From the NCBI GenBank assembly GCA_030427635.1, contig JAUIBA010000002.1:62001-126000 (forward strand): a stretch of DNA of 64,000 nucleotides. The letters run 5' to 3'. Positions 53,166 through 60,975 of this stretch are shown in pieces. The translations under genes and the position numbers were made by a program. Each line of letters starts with the position of its first letter. The stretch's first letter is position 1. Origin of the DNA: Bacteroidia bacterium (GTDB taxonomy: Bacteria > Bacteroidota > Bacteroidia > Chitinophagales > Chitinophagaceae). The notes beneath the pieces are model-generated. The model was not told the DNA's origin. It was given only the letters and a program-made list of their open reading frames with translations, and did no database searches.

Positions 53166-54353
53166 TTATGCTGCCAGTGCCGGATTGCTGAATCCCAGCT
53201 GTATGTATATGTTCGTTGCATACCCCACAGGCACTATACTCAGCACTACATGAAGCTGATTGGTGCTTAGTATGTTTTGCTCTGGGTCTATATAGCAGCC
53301 GATGCTGCTTATTTCTTTATTGGCAGTCATGTCACTGTTTACAAGGTTCACTATCTGTTGGCTCAGCCATTTGCAGAAACCCGCATCCAGTGTGCCGTCA
53401 GCATTCACTGGCACCTCATCATCTACTACCTGTACAAATGTTTTATAGGCCAGTATATGTGCTTTGTCTATTACCCTGCCCCTTGCCAGCATAGAGTAGT
53501 CATCGGTAGTCGCAGTACACATTGCATCACCCGAAAAGAAGTACCCGCTTGTGTTGGCATACGTAATGAAGGTGATAAATCCACGCTCGGCAATTATTGG
53601 CATAGCGCCCGGCACTGTTTCTATTTTTGTGATACCCACATACGCAGCCTGGTTGGTTAGCGGTCCTGTTCTTACTCTGCTTATTTTTCGCTGCACCGGT
53701 ACCGATGCTACCACTCCCAGCATCAGCCCTATGCAGGCTGCTCTTCCGGCCTGTGTGTCGCCTAGTAGTATTGCCGTCCTGTTGTTGGTTGTGCCGTCCG
53801 TCATGTCGCGCAGGTTACCGGGTACACCACTGTAGCTGCTGCCGCCTATTACTGCTCTGAATGGCTTGTGTGCAGCAAAGTATGTTGCAGCCATCACCGC
53901 CATCCGTCCGGCTGCAGTATATACATCCTCATTCAGTCCGTCGGTAATGGTTATAGCCACACCAGCCTCAGCCTCTACTTCTGTGTCGTCAGCCAGTAGT
54001 CCCAGTACCTTAATGCGTCCGTCTGCATAGTCTAGTAGTTTCCGTGCGCCGCTGGCATTGTCCGGGTCTGCTATGTCTGCTATAGTCATCGTTGGGGGTA
54101 CCAGCATTATGTATAGTTGCGACCCCGTACCAGCCTGGTTATAATATTCCCTTATCTGCCGTGTGGCAAATGCGTTGCCCGACTCCGTTATGCCTGCGGT
54201 CTGTGCATCTGCTGTACTCGTTATTAGTATTGGGGTTCCGGCAGTATAGCTGCCTTCCGTTACGCCAGTCAGCACCATGCCGGTTATTCCGTCCCCTGTT
54301 TGTAGCGTGCCGCCTAGCTGGCCATTGGCCAGGGTTATGTTTACACTTCCCAT
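53166..54353 (-). CDS. Contractile tail sheath protein (DUF2586-like)
   Basis: 395 aa, single sheath gene. The order of motifs fits DUF2586-type sheaths: an N-terminal arm (GSVNITLANGQLGG), a variable domain, a middle with RKISRVRTGPLTNQAAYVG, then TYANTSGYFFSGDAMCTATTDDY and the C-terminal FCKWLSQQIVNLVNSDM and ISSIGCYIDPEQN. Contractile injection systems often have several sheath paralogues; a single one is phage-like. Confidence 0.87.
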   Translation of the reverse strand: MGSVNITLANGQLGGTLQTGDGITGMVLTGVTEGSYTAGTPILITSTADAQTAGITESGNAFATRQIREYYNQAGTGSQLYIMLVPPTMTIADIADPDNASGARKLLDYADGRIKVLGLLADDTEVEAEAGVAITITDGLNEDVYTAAGRMAVMAATYFAAHKPFRAVIGGSSYSGVPGNLRDMTDGTTNNRTAILLGDTQAGRAACIGLMLGVVASVPVQRKISRVRTGPLTNQAAYVGITKIETVPGAMPIIAERGFITFITYANTSGYFFSGDAMCTATTDDYSMLARGRVIDKAHILAYKTFVQVVDDEVPVNADGTLDAGFCKWLSQQIVNLVNSDMTANKEISSIGCYIDPEQNILSTNQLHVVLSIVPVGYATNIYIQLGFSNPALAA

Positions 54354-54456
54354 GCTTGTTTATGTTTGTTGTTTTTGTATCGGTTACTTTGTTGCAGCTT
54401 GTTTTGTCACGTCAGCATATTCGCTGCATGCCTGCTCTCATATTTCAGACTGCAGC

Positions 54457-55008
54457 TTAGCTGTATCTGATGATGCCTCGTACTGCAGCTTCACTCATCC
54501 TGCGTGTTCGTCTCACTACAGCATACCCTTCTCTGCTGCCATTTGCATTACTGTTGCCCTCTATCGTTTGCAGCAGCCACGGGTCGTTTATGTTTCCGGT
54601 AGGTGTTGCAGATTCTATTATTGCAGTATGTCCTTTGCCTCTGCCGTACAGCAGTATTAGTTGGTCTCCGGGTATTGGAACGGTCTCATTGCTTATCATC
54701 TCCGTCTTTTCTATTCGTACAGCTGTAGCATTTTTTGCTTTCCCTGTTCTGCTCCAGCAGTCATACACACCGGCGGTACGTATCATAGGCTGTTCTTCGT
54801 GTAGTTCTTTTGCGGCAGTTTCATAGCACCAGTACACAAATGCCTGACACCATGCATAGCCGGGCCCCAGCCCCACAGCATGCAGATATTCATTTACCAT
54901 CGGCCCTTTATTACTGCCTCTCGGTTGTTCCTCCTGTCCCACCTGGGCCTGTGCCGCACGCACGGCGCCTGCTGCTATTGTGCTGGGTTCCCGGCTATAA
55001 TTATTCAT
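54457..55008 (-). CDS. CHAP-type cell-wall endopeptidase/endolysin (TIGR02594-like)
   Basis: 183 aa. Catalytic C54 (AWCQAFVYWC) and H127 (GHTAII) fit a CHAP/NlpC-type peptidoglycan hydrolase of the TIGR02594 group. No signal peptide, so it would need a holin or the particle itself to reach the wall. It sits between the structural head genes and the sheath gene with the holin-like gene upstream: a lysis cassette inside the structural operon. Confidence 0.82.
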   Translation of the reverse strand: MNNYSREPSTIAAGAVRAAQAQVGQEEQPRGSNKGPMVNEYLHAVGLGPGYAWCQAFVYWCYETAAKELHEEQPMIRTAGVYDCWSRTGKAKNATAVRIEKTEMISNETVPIPGDQLILLYGRGKGHTAIIESATPTGNINDPWLLQTIEGNSNANGSREGYAVVRRTRRMSEAAVRGIIRYS

Positions 55009-55020
55009 GGTTGTCAGTTT

Positions 55021-55458
55021 TTATTGTTGTTGTTTATTCAGCACATATTTTGCCTGTACATACAGGTCATAAAGGTTTTGTTTCAGCCGGCGGCCGTCCA
55101 TACTGTAGGTCATCAGGCTTGCCAGCTTCTGTAGCAGTGCATCTTTTTTATCTTCAGGCAGTTGCTTCAGTTGTTCCACCATACATTGCAGCTTGCTGCT
55201 CACATCTTCGCAGGTGGCACAGTTATCCCTCGCCTGCAGTGCCGTTATTGCATAGTCCAGTGCCATTATCAGGCGTTTGCGTAGCAGGTCATCTGCTTCC
55301 CCCGGTATTACCGCAGTTAGTATGTCCGTCACCGGCGATTCCAGTATACGCTTAATCACAGTGGTCACTTTCAGTGCTGCCTCTGCATTGCTGTCTATAT
55401 ATTCATCCCATTGTTGCAGCACACTTTTTATGCGGCTTCTCATTTTGTTGCAGAACAT
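55021..55458 (-). CDS. Unknown helical protein in the lysis/head region
   Basis: 145 aa, mostly helical, with PVTDILTAVIPGEADD in the middle and two Cys pairs near residues 80-93. It lies between the holin-like and CHAP genes. Similar proteins occur in Bacteroidota phages, function not known to me. ATG 55458 or ATG 55443 may be the start. Confidence 0.55.
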   Translation of the reverse strand: MFCNKMRSRIKSVLQQWDEYIDSNAEAALKVTTVIKRILESPVTDILTAVIPGEADDLLRKRLIMALDYAITALQARDNCATCEDVSSKLQCMVEQLKQLPEDKKDALLQKLASLMTYSMDGRRLKQNLYDLYVQAKYVLNKQQQ

Positions 55459-55479
55459 TGTTTTTTCAGGTTTATTGGG

Positions 55480-55743
55480 TTATTCACTTCGGTATTGTTC
55501 CAGTTGTCGCAGTCTGTCAGCATGTTCATCCAGTTGTCGTAGTATTAGCCGGTCCTGGTCTTTCAGCGCCTGTATCTGTTGCCCCTGTATTGTTGTGGCA
55601 TGGGTCAGTTGTTTCAGTTCTATCACTATGTCATCCAGTCGCTTTATTACCTGGTCGGTTATCATTTTCACTACAAATCCCAGTATCGTTGCCATCAGGC
55701 CTGCAATACTTACCAGTATCCACACCTTTATCTCACTTTCCAT
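55480..55743 (-). CDS. Small membrane protein, holin/XhlA-like
   Basis: 87 aa: one membrane helix at residues 6-27 (VWILVSIAGLMATILGFVV) then a long coiled coil (VIKRLDDIVIELKQLTHATTIQGQQIQALKDQ). This is the build of XhlA-like holin-associated proteins. Next to the CHAP endopeptidase, a lysis role is likely; one could also argue for an anchor that tethers the particle to the membrane. Confidence 0.6.
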   Translation of the reverse strand: MESEIKVWILVSIAGLMATILGFVVKMITDQVIKRLDDIVIELKQLTHATTIQGQQIQALKDQDRLILRQLDEHADRLRQLEQYRSE

Positions 55744-55777
55744 CTGTTCACATTTATAGGGTTTATGGGGCTGGTCA

Positions 55778-56692
55778 TTATGCTGCCGCCTGCACTATGG
55801 CTACAATGCCTTTTGCATCACTTCTACGTATGCGGCCACCCATGCGCACACCGGCACTGTACACATCTCCATAATAGGTGGGGTCTCCAGTGCGTTCATA
55901 AAAATTTATCTGTCCCACAGCACGCTCCACCGCGCTTATCTGCCAGCACAGCACTGCGTCGTTATCTGTCGCTGCTGTTGGTGCGCTGTATGCATTTACT
56001 GTTGGTGCAATGTCTTCTACATAGGTCACTACACTGCCGCGCATCATTATGTTGAAGCCGAATAGTCTGCCCAGCACACCCTCTTTTACATCATATGCTG
56101 CACTGAAGTCTCTGTACTGCGTGGCCGACATGTCATCTGTCAGTTGCTGAAACATATCTGCACTTATCAGTGCATATCTTCCTTCCATCGGCACATTCTG
56201 TTTGTTCAGTTGTAGCTGTGCATATTTCAGATCGCTCACTGTCAGCTTCTTCCTGTTACCGGTTGTGCCCTGGAGGTGAGTAGCCACATCAGCCCCTGTT
56301 GTTCTTATGATGGTGCCGGCAGCTCCGCTTGGGCTCCATGTTACCAGCAGGTTGTCTGCTATGGTCTCCCGTAGCGACGATTCATATTCAGCCAGCACAC
56401 TCTCCCGCTTGTTGTAGCTCAGTTCATAGCTCTCTGCATTGGGTATCAGTATTGGGTCTGTTGTGTACTCATCCAGCGTATAGGTTATATCACTGTCTGT
56501 TCGCTGCACCACCGTTGCGGGTATAGATGTGCGGTTCTTAACCACCGTTGCAGTTACACCTGCTTGTGGTATATGCACCACTTTTCCCTGCAGCACATGT
56601 TGTCCCACATCTGTCGATGCCAGCAGAAACTCATTGTTCTTGAATAGATTTCCCTCTATATGGTCCTGCCATATCTCTTTCTGAATTGCCAT
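55778..56692 (-). CDS. Major capsid protein, HK97-fold type
   Basis: 304 aa. The sequence is that of a Bacteroidota phage major capsid: N-terminal arm (WQDHIEGNLFKNNEFLLASTDVGQHVLQGKVVHIPQ), the strand PILIPNAESYELSYNKRESVLAEYESSLRETIADNLL, and the loop MEGRYALISADMFQQL, a typical capsid P-domain segment. No covalent-crosslink pair is evident. It follows the protease/scaffold gene by 113 bp (after its TAA at 56806). It is the only head structural gene in the window; portal and terminase are missing. Confidence 0.8.
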   Translation of the reverse strand: MAIQKEIWQDHIEGNLFKNNEFLLASTDVGQHVLQGKVVHIPQAGVTATVVKNRTSIPATVVQRTDSDITYTLDEYTTDPILIPNAESYELSYNKRESVLAEYESSLRETIADNLLVTWSPSGAAGTIIRTTGADVATHLQGTTGNRKKLTVSDLKYAQLQLNKQNVPMEGRYALISADMFQQLTDDMSATQYRDFSAAYDVKEGVLGRLFGFNIMMRGSVVTYVEDIAPTVNAYSAPTAATDNDAVLCWQISAVERAVGQINFYERTGDPTYYGDVYSAGVRMGGRIRRSDAKGIVAIVQAAA

Positions 56693-56805
56693 ATTCTGTT
56701 ATTGATTTGGTGATAGTGTATTGTTCATTTCCGGGCATAACCACTTTAGCGGCAGCATGCCCCTTCGCACAGGATGTACGTCATTAATCTCTGGTATAGA
56801 TCAGG
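56693..56805. other. Leader between scaffold tail and capsid gene
   Basis: 113 bp without a gene. A 6-bp arm pair GGGCAT/ATGCCC (56735-56762 region) may form a hairpin in the minus-strand RNA ahead of the capsid start. No TAnnTTTG element was found, so the capsid is probably read from the operon promoter. Confidence 0.3.
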
Positions 56806-56973
56806 TTACTTCTGTTGTGCCGGCACAGCAAATTTTTTGTTGAAGAGTTCCCGGTAGCGCTCAGGTTCGCTGGCACGCAGTGCTTTCAGCTTGTTGCCCG
56901 TAGGGTCGTTTTTTTCATAGTCATCCCATGTCCACTGTGCCTCCGGTCCTTCTTTACTACCGCTGCTCAGTCG
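56806..56973 (-). pseudogene. In-frame coding continuation of the protease/scaffold gene after an amber codon
   Basis: Directly after the TAG at 56974-56976, the same frame continues for 55 sense codons to a TAA at 56806-56808. The translation reads RLSSGSKEGPEAQWTWDDYE, then KNDPTGNKLKALRASEPERY and RELFNKKFAVPAQQK. It is charged, helical and typical of a scaffold C-terminus, and it has no ATG, GTG or TTG near its head that could serve as a separate start. It therefore looks like part of the upstream protein, cut off by a nonsense codon or made by readthrough (331 aa in total). Confidence 0.7.
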
Positions 56974-57801
56974 CTATGCTATGGTTCGGTAGGCGGGCAT
57001 GGCAGCTATCAGTGTACGCAGGCCTTCTGCATTGTCAGCATAGTCATGTGCCAGTTGCTCACGTAACTGCGTTGTTATTTTATGGTCTTCCAGTGCTCTG
57101 TCCAGCAGTGCATGCACGGTTGCTTTCTTGCCTGCATTTTGTAGTGCCGTAAGCTGCTCCTGTAGTGCCAGCTTTTCACTGGCTAGTTTGGTGGCGTCTG
57201 CTTCCAGCTGTGTGGCTCGCTGCATTAGCTCCTGCACGGCAGTTGTCAATGTCTCAGCGCTGCTGCCTTCTGGCAGGTGCAGTGCCGCACATAGCCCGGC
57301 ATCTGGTATCCGCAGCATGCTGTGTCCGGTTTTCATACCGGCCAGGTTCAGCTCCTGCTCCTGTGCATCATATAGTTTGGTAAGCGCATTGCTGTTGCCG
57401 GGTATGTCCACCAGGCTGCACTCTTTGTTATACCACCGGGTTATAGTTGGGCCGGTCTGGCCGGGTAGCATCATAGCTTCGTCCGTACTGTATTCCAGTA
57501 CCACTATATGCCCTACCGATGCCGCATTCAGAAACCCGTTTTCCACTTCATCATATATCTGTTCTCCGCGGGCATTGCACAGGTTTATTACTGGTGTACC
57601 CAGCAGCATGTCTCCTTCTATACGCAGGTCGTCCCATTTCAGGGCTATACCTTCTTCGCGTCGGTGCATATAATAGCCTATCGGATTCTTGCGAAATGAT
57701 TCCAGTTCATATCCCGATGTCAGCAGTCTGAATCCATATTCATTCACCGAGCTGTCAGAGAGTACATATTCCCGGCCTGTCTTTTTGAGCTTTTCTGTCA
57801 T
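56974..57801 (-). CDS. Prohead protease/scaffold fusion, HK97-type, first gene of the particle operon
   Basis: 275 aa to the TAG at 56974-56976. The N-terminal half is a prohead-protease-like domain: H46 (YYMHRRE) and S95 (LNAASVGHI) occupy the expected catalytic positions of the HK97 gp4/U35 type. The C-terminal half is a coiled coil (TQLEADATKLASEKLALQEQL) like a scaffold. ATG 57801 is preferred to 57840 because a promoter (-33 at 57859-57862, -7 at 57831-57838) would place the transcript start near 57825. The frame continues as apparent coding sequence beyond the TAG. Confidence 0.75.
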   Translation of the reverse strand: MTEKLKKTGREYVLSDSSVNEYGFRLLTSGYELESFRKNPIGYYMHRREEGIALKWDDLRIEGDMLLGTPVINLCNARGEQIYDEVENGFLNAASVGHIVVLEYSTDEAMMLPGQTGPTITRWYNKECSLVDIPGNSNALTKLYDAQEQELNLAGMKTGHSMLRIPDAGLCAALHLPEGSSAETLTTAVQELMQRATQLEADATKLASEKLALQEQLTALQNAGKKATVHALLDRALEDHKITTQLREQLAHDYADNAEGLRTLIAAMPAYRTIA

Positions 57802-57830
57802 GATAGGGTGTTTTTCGTTGTTTTGCAGCA

Positions 57831-57862
57831 CAAAGGTCATACGGCTTCAGCCCTCCTGCAAA
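57831..57862 (-). promoter_or_regulatory. Probable promoter of the particle operon
   Basis: On the minus strand TTTG (57859-57862) and GACCTTTG (57831-57838) are separated by 20 bp. The second matches TAnnTTTG except for its first base, and the spacing suits the Bacteroidota sigma factor. It precedes the first gene of a 12.7-kb minus-strand operon with no other clear promoter seen. Confidence 0.5.
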
Positions 57863-58351
57863 TCCTCCCTGCATTACACTACTTATACAGTAGTATCATA
57901 TGCCCATATCTGCATATCATATTTTTTAAAACCCCTATAGTCGACTGTAAATTAGCCACTTATACATATATCTCTTAGCGTCTTTTCTGATGTCAGAAGC
58001 AGGCAGAACATATCCACAATTACCACCTCACTACATACCTCTTCGTAACTTGCACTTATAAACCCTGCGTACCTATGTGTTACATCTCATTGTTCTATAT
58101 CCATGTTGTCACACAACACGTCTCACCATGTACACATTGCAAAAAATGCGCGAGTAATTTCTGATAACTTTTTGAGAAGTTCTCAGACTGCGTTCGGTGT
58201 GTAATGCATTAATTTACAATTGTTTACAGAAATTTGCCTGTGCGAAAAAATAAAACTGCTCACTGCGCACTTTTGCGTTTTTCACGTATCCACCTGTGAT
58301 TTATGTAAGTATTTCAGTTCGGTGTGTAACATTCACGGTTTATCGCCAGGC
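57863..58351. other. Non-coding control region between the particle operon and the lipoprotein gene
   Basis: About 490 bp, part of a 600-bp gap, with no convincing gene on either strand. It holds a 15-bp palindrome TGTTGT-CAC-ACAACA (58104-58118), a 13-bp palindrome TGAGAA-G-TTCTCA (58173-58185) and a direct repeat GTTCGGTGTGTAA at 58192-58204 and 58317-58329. These look like regulator sites. Several short open frames here have no coding character. Confidence 0.55.
58192..58329. repeat. 13-bp direct repeat pair GTTCGGTGTGTAA
   Basis: Two exact copies, 58192-58204 and 58317-58329, 125 bp apart centre to centre. Both lie between the divergent particle operon and the lipoprotein gene, so they look like regulator sites rather than attachment sites (which should flank the element). 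Confidence 0.55.
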
Positions 58352-58359
58352 TACCTTTG
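58352..58359 (+). promoter_or_regulatory. -7 promoter element TACCTTTG before the small lipoprotein
   Basis: Exact TAnnTTTG match, about 70 bp before ATG 58432. The second 13-bp repeat (58317-58329) lies near its expected -33 side. Confidence 0.5.
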
Positions 58360-58431
58360 TATTACAGCATCGGCTCACAATATGCCGATACTCAGACACA
58401 CATTGTTTAACGCTTTTAAAACCTGAAAACC

Positions 58432-58662
58432 ATGAAACAGATAAAGTTCATTTCCGCTGCTTTGCTGCTGCTTTCTGCGGTAGCGTTTACATCATGTCGT
58501 AAAAACTATAATTGTACCTGTACTACCGTTATCGGTTCTGTATCATCCACTCAGGTGCATACTATTGATAAAGCTGGCTATGTCGATGCCCGCCGCGAAT
58601 GTGCTTCTTATGAAGAGGAGGGAAATGCCAGCCTTCCGGGTACTACAACCTGTAGGCTGTAA
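58432..58662 (+). CDS. Small lipoprotein, 76 aa, unknown
   Basis: Lipoprotein signal with lipobox AFTSC (Cys22), followed by a short Cys-rich mature part (NYNCTCTTVIG, RECASYEEEG, TTTCRL) with four further Cys residues, perhaps two disulfides. No family recognised. It has its own promoter-like element and lies 32 bp before dinB. Confidence 0.7.
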   Translation: MKQIKFISAALLLLSAVAFTSCRKNYNCTCTTVIGSVSSTQVHTIDKAGYVDARRECASYEEEGNASLPGTTTCRL

Positions 58663-58694
58663 TGTATGACCTCGCCCGGTCGTAACTTAGCAAT

Positions 58695-59792
58695 ATGTCA
58701 GCTGAACTATCACCCGTGCGAAAAATCATCCATGTAGATATGGATGCGTTTTTTGCCAGCGTAGAGCAGCGCGACAATCCTGAATATCGGGACCGCCCCC
58801 TCGTAGTTGGGGGCTCCCCCGATGGTAGGGGTGGGGTAGTAGCAGCGGCCAGTTATGAAGCCCGTAAGTTTGGTATTCGCTCGGCCATGCCTTCTGCACG
58901 CGCCAGGCAGCTATGCCCCACAGTATTGTTTGTAAAGCCTCGTTTTGCAGTATATAAAGAGGTGTCAGGTCGCATCCGCGAAATTTTCCGTCGTTATACC
59001 GATCTCATAGAGCCACTTTCGCTTGACGAGGCATATCTCGATGTCTCTGCCGATAAGCAGGGTATCGGTTCTGCTATCGCCATAGCGCAGCAGATACGGG
59101 AAGCTATCCGGTCAGAGTTGCAGCTTACGGCATCCGCTGGTGTTTCTGTCAATAAGTTTGTAGCTAAGGTCGCTTCCGATATGAATAAGCCGGATGGACT
59201 TACATTCATTGCGCCACATCAGGTGCCGCAGTTTATGGAGCAGTTACCGGTAGAGAAGTTTTTTGGAGTAGGTAAGGTTACCGCGGCCCGTATGAAAGAG
59301 ATGGGACTGCATACCGGTGCACATCTCAAGGCGTTGAGTGAAGATGAGCTCGTATTGCGTTTTGGTAAATCCGGTCGCTTCTTTTACAATATCGTCCGGG
59401 GTATAGATAATCGTCCTATACAGCCCAATCGTATCAGTAAGTCCGTAGGTGCAGAAGATACTTTCGCGCACGACCTTACCGATGTGGAGGAGATGAACAA
59501 GGAACTCAGTAAAATAGCGGCCATCGTTGCAGAACGTTTACAGCGCTATTCATTACAGGGTCGCACCATTACGCTCAAGATAAAGTACAGCGACTTCCGC
59601 CAGATCACCCGTCGCCATACTTACGATGATGCTACTGCCGATGCGCATACAATAGCTGATGCCGCCCGCACCCTGCTATCTATTACCGATTTAAGTGCTG
59701 TACGTATCCGGTTGCTGGGTATCACAGTTTCCGGGTTTTATGAGCGGGAGCATAAGGCGGTAAAAGAAGATATACAGATACGCCTTTTCTGA
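58695..59792 (+). CDS. dinB: DNA polymerase IV (Y-family translesion polymerase)
   Basis: 365 aa. Catalytic motifs are complete: IIHVDMDAFFASVEQRDNP at the N-terminus and LSLDEAYLDVS near residue 105, then the helix-hairpin-helix region (FFGVGKVTAARMKEMGLHT) and the little-finger domain. No beta-clamp motif is obvious at the C-terminus beyond EDIQIRLF, which fits a clamp-binding tail. SOS-type control cannot be confirmed here. Confidence 0.96.
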   Translation: MSAELSPVRKIIHVDMDAFFASVEQRDNPEYRDRPLVVGGSPDGRGGVVAAASYEARKFGIRSAMPSARARQLCPTVLFVKPRFAVYKEVSGRIREIFRRYTDLIEPLSLDEAYLDVSADKQGIGSAIAIAQQIREAIRSELQLTASAGVSVNKFVAKVASDMNKPDGLTFIAPHQVPQFMEQLPVEKFFGVGKVTAARMKEMGLHTGAHLKALSEDELVLRFGKSGRFFYNIVRGIDNRPIQPNRISKSVGAEDTFAHDLTDVEEMNKELSKIAAIVAERLQRYSLQGRTITLKIKYSDFRQITRRHTYDDATADAHTIADAARTLLSITDLSAVRIRLLGITVSGFYEREHKAVKEDIQIRLF

Positions 59793-59800
59793 TGCAGGGG

Positions 59801-60235
59801 TTATTTTTGTTGTTCAGCCAGCTGCTTCACAGCCATATTCATCTTTACGAAGTTCTCGCGGGTAGTAGCACCTATCTGTTTCAGCAGCATACCGCTCAGT
59901 ATACCCGAGAAGTTTTCTCCTTGACTCAGTTTTACCTGCCCGTCATTGATTACTTCTATTTCAAAGTAGTGGTGTCCGTCAAAGAGCCCCGGTATTATAA
60001 GGCTGCCTTTCCAGTCAAAATAGCGCTCTGGTTCCACACGCAGCACTTTGGGTGAGAATACATATTTCTTCCCGTTGTTTATCATGGTATTCCGCAGGCA
60101 CCCACCGGTCTTCAGTGTGCCGGATATTTCTGTGATGAAAGGATTCCATGCTGCATATTGGTCAAAGTTTGTCAGTATGTTCCATACCGTTGCAGCAGTA
60201 GCATTGATTACTATTTCGGTCCTTATCTTTTGCAT
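59801..60235 (-). CDS. SRPBCC (polyketide cyclase/START-like) family protein
   Basis: 144 aa. Start pattern QKIRTEIVINATAATVWNILTNFDQYAAWNPFI is typical of the SRPBCC ligand-binding fold; the C-terminal helix (LLKQIGATTRENFVKMNMAVKQLAEQ) closes the pocket. ATG 60235 is chosen where family similarity begins. Ligand unknown. It follows the Crp-family gene on the same strand. Confidence 0.8.
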   Translation of the reverse strand: MQKIRTEIVINATAATVWNILTNFDQYAAWNPFITEISGTLKTGGCLRNTMINNGKKYVFSPKVLRVEPERYFDWKGSLIIPGLFDGHHYFEIEVINDGQVKLSQGENFSGILSGMLLKQIGATTRENFVKMNMAVKQLAEQQK

Positions 60236-60321
60236 GGCATTGTCTTTATTTTGATGAGTCAAAGGTAGTAGCACATGTTGGTCCCGGCCATTAACAATTG
60301 TAAAGAAATGGTAGCCGCACA

Positions 60322-60894
60322 TCAGCCCTGCATACGCTTGCGTATGCGGCTCATAGATACAGGAGTCATCCCCAGAAAGGAGGCTATTATGTGGTGTGGC
60401 ACACGTAGCAGCAGGTCTCCGTGTTGCTCTTCAAATTTCCGGTACCGCTCTTCCGGGCTGTCCAGTATAAAAGAGGAGAGTATCATCTGAGCGTTTATAA
60501 ATCGTTGCTCTGCTACTTTACGGGTCAGTATATGCATTGAGGGCATCTCTTCGTAGAGCTTTTCCATTGCACTGTGGTTTATTACCAGCAGGTCACAGTC
60601 TTCCAGCGTCTCCAGCGTTTGTATGCTTGGAGCCTGTCTTAGAAAGCTGTCATAGCTCGCGGCAAAAAGGTGTTCTCTGAAAATGTAACCGGTTATTTCT
60701 GCCCCGTCTTTGGTATAGTACAGCCGCACCAGGCCCTTGTTAATGAAAAAGAGTTCGCGTGCTATCTTGCCTTCCTCCGCCAGCTTAAATCTGCGGGGCA
60801 CCTGCCGCACAGTAAATGCACTCTCCAGCAGCGCTTTCTCTCCTGGCGTTAGTTTTATGATTTGTTCGGTGTAGCGGTACAGGTTGTCAAACAT
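60322..60894 (-). CDS. Crp/Fnr-family transcriptional regulator
   Basis: 190 aa. An N-terminal cyclic-nucleotide-binding-like jelly roll (KLAEEGKIARELFFINKGLVRLYYTKDG) and a C-terminal helix-turn-helix (VPHHIIASFLGMTPVSMSRIRKR). No Fnr-type cysteine cluster. ATG 60894 is preferred because the extra N-terminal extension has no family character. The target genes are not evident. Confidence 0.86.
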   Translation of the reverse strand: MFDNLYRYTEQIIKLTPGEKALLESAFTVRQVPRRFKLAEEGKIARELFFINKGLVRLYYTKDGAEITGYIFREHLFAASYDSFLRQAPSIQTLETLEDCDLLVINHSAMEKLYEEMPSMHILTRKVAEQRFINAQMILSSFILDSPEERYRKFEEQHGDLLLRVPHHIIASFLGMTPVSMSRIRKRMQG

Positions 60895-60975
60895 ATGTTG
60901 CAGCGTATGCCACCATAAAGGTAATAGCATTACACACATCGGGCATACCTGCATTACTAAGGGAGGCTCATATCA

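Noticed and set aside
56974-56976. Genome-wide reassignment of TAG as a sense codon
   Set aside because: Other genes in the window (mreB, mreD, the Omp85 protein, the TSUP permease) end in TAG at positions that fit normal family lengths.
45118-57840. Type VI secretion system or extracellular contractile injection system (Afp/PVC/MAC type)
   Set aside because: No AAA+ ATPase, only one sheath, and the operon carries an HK97-fold capsid and prohead protease, which those systems do not have. The set is phage-derived with a head.
58192-58329. The 13-bp direct repeats as phage attachment sites
   Set aside because: Both copies lie on the same side of the operon. No copy was noticed at the mreD end near 45118, and there is no integrase.
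57689-58502. Short open frames in the control region (57689-57940, 58220-58426, 58296-58502)
   Set aside because: Their translations look like random frames (Cys/His/Ser-rich, no family features), and they cover promoters, palindromes and the true protease or lipoprotein genes.
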